A stretch of DNA of 6,396 nt. It comes from Bacillota bacterium. Its GTDB lineage: Bacteria > Bacillota > Sulfobacillia > RBS10-35 > JAJYVN01. Below, piece after piece: positions 6,313-6,396 of this stretch. Made by a program: the position numbers and the translations under genes. The notes under the pieces were generated by a model that did not search any database, was not told the DNA's origin, and was given only the letters and a program-made list of their open reading frames with translations. The stretch covers positions 1-6,396 of the forward strand of contig JAKAUG010000034.1 of NCBI GenBank assembly GCA_021827805.1. Reading direction: 5' to 3'. Each line of letters starts with the position of its first letter. Within the stretch, counting starts at the first letter, position 1.

Positions 6313-6396
6313 ATGCGGGTACGTTCACGGGGACAACCGGCACGGGGACAGGTTTCCATGCCTGCGTTGGATGGTACGTGGACGCTGTTGCCGCCA
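6313..6396 (+). CDS. Possible start of a downstream gene (TnpB position), cut by the right edge
   Basis: From the ATG at 6313, 28 codons stay open to the window end, beginning MRVRSRGQPARGQVS. An internal ATG at 6358 begins MPALDGTWTLLPP. I do not recognise either sequence. The only argument for a gene is position: IS607 elements usually carry tnpB, an RNA-guided nuclease gene, just after tnpA. The start at 6313 has ACTCAGG just upstream, as tnpA does; the start at 6358 has AGG at 6350-6352. A short open frame in GC-rich DNA is weak evidence by itself. Confidence 0.3.
   Translation, partial: MRVRSRGQPARGQVSMPALDGTWTLLPP
6326..6350. repeat. 10-bp direct repeat, 15-bp period, downstream of tnpA
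   Basis: CACGGGGACA occurs at 6326-6335 and again at 6341-6350, separated by ACCGG. A related ACCGG also lies at 6290-6294. This is the only close direct repeat I noted in the window. It may be a protein-binding array for the recombinase or just local duplication. Confidence 0.5.

Overview
The window comes from a very GC-rich bacterium. Codon third positions are almost always G or C in the four housekeeping or surface genes. The order deformylase, formyltransferase, rsmB and a surface protein with three S-layer homology (SLH) repeats are typical of Gram-positive-like lineages. A high-GC member of the Bacillota, or a neighbouring lineage, is the best guess, but this is inference and no species can be named.

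Left part, minus strand (1-1964): a translation-maturation cluster. A single 462-codon gene carries a complete peptide deformylase domain followed in frame by a complete methionyl-tRNA formyltransferase domain. It overlaps by 8 nt the start of rsmB (16S rRNA m5C methyltransferase), which runs off the left edge after 194 codons. The fusion joins the enzyme that adds the formyl group to initiator Met-tRNA with the enzyme that removes it from nascent proteins.

Middle, plus strand (2144-5590): divergently from this cluster lies a large exported protein (973 aa). It has a signal peptide with a possible lipobox, three SLH repeats, a long beta-rich Ig-like stalk, and a C-terminal TIM-barrel domain resembling glycoside hydrolases. 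A GNAT acetyltransferase gene follows after 27 nt, with a GC hairpin in place of a ribosome binding site. The divergent intergenic region holds two inverted repeats that flank a TACAAT box.

Right part, plus strand (5640-6396): the start of an IS607-type element. Its MerR/serine-recombinase TnpA is full length but has Arg where the catalytic Ser normally sits. It has no ribosome binding site and may be translated from a leaderless transcript. After it come a short direct-repeat stretch and an open frame that could be the start of a TnpB-type gene, cut by the window edge.

The strongest leads are the deformylase-formyltransferase fusion and the recombinase lacking its nucleophile. I saw no tRNA, rRNA or CRISPR array.
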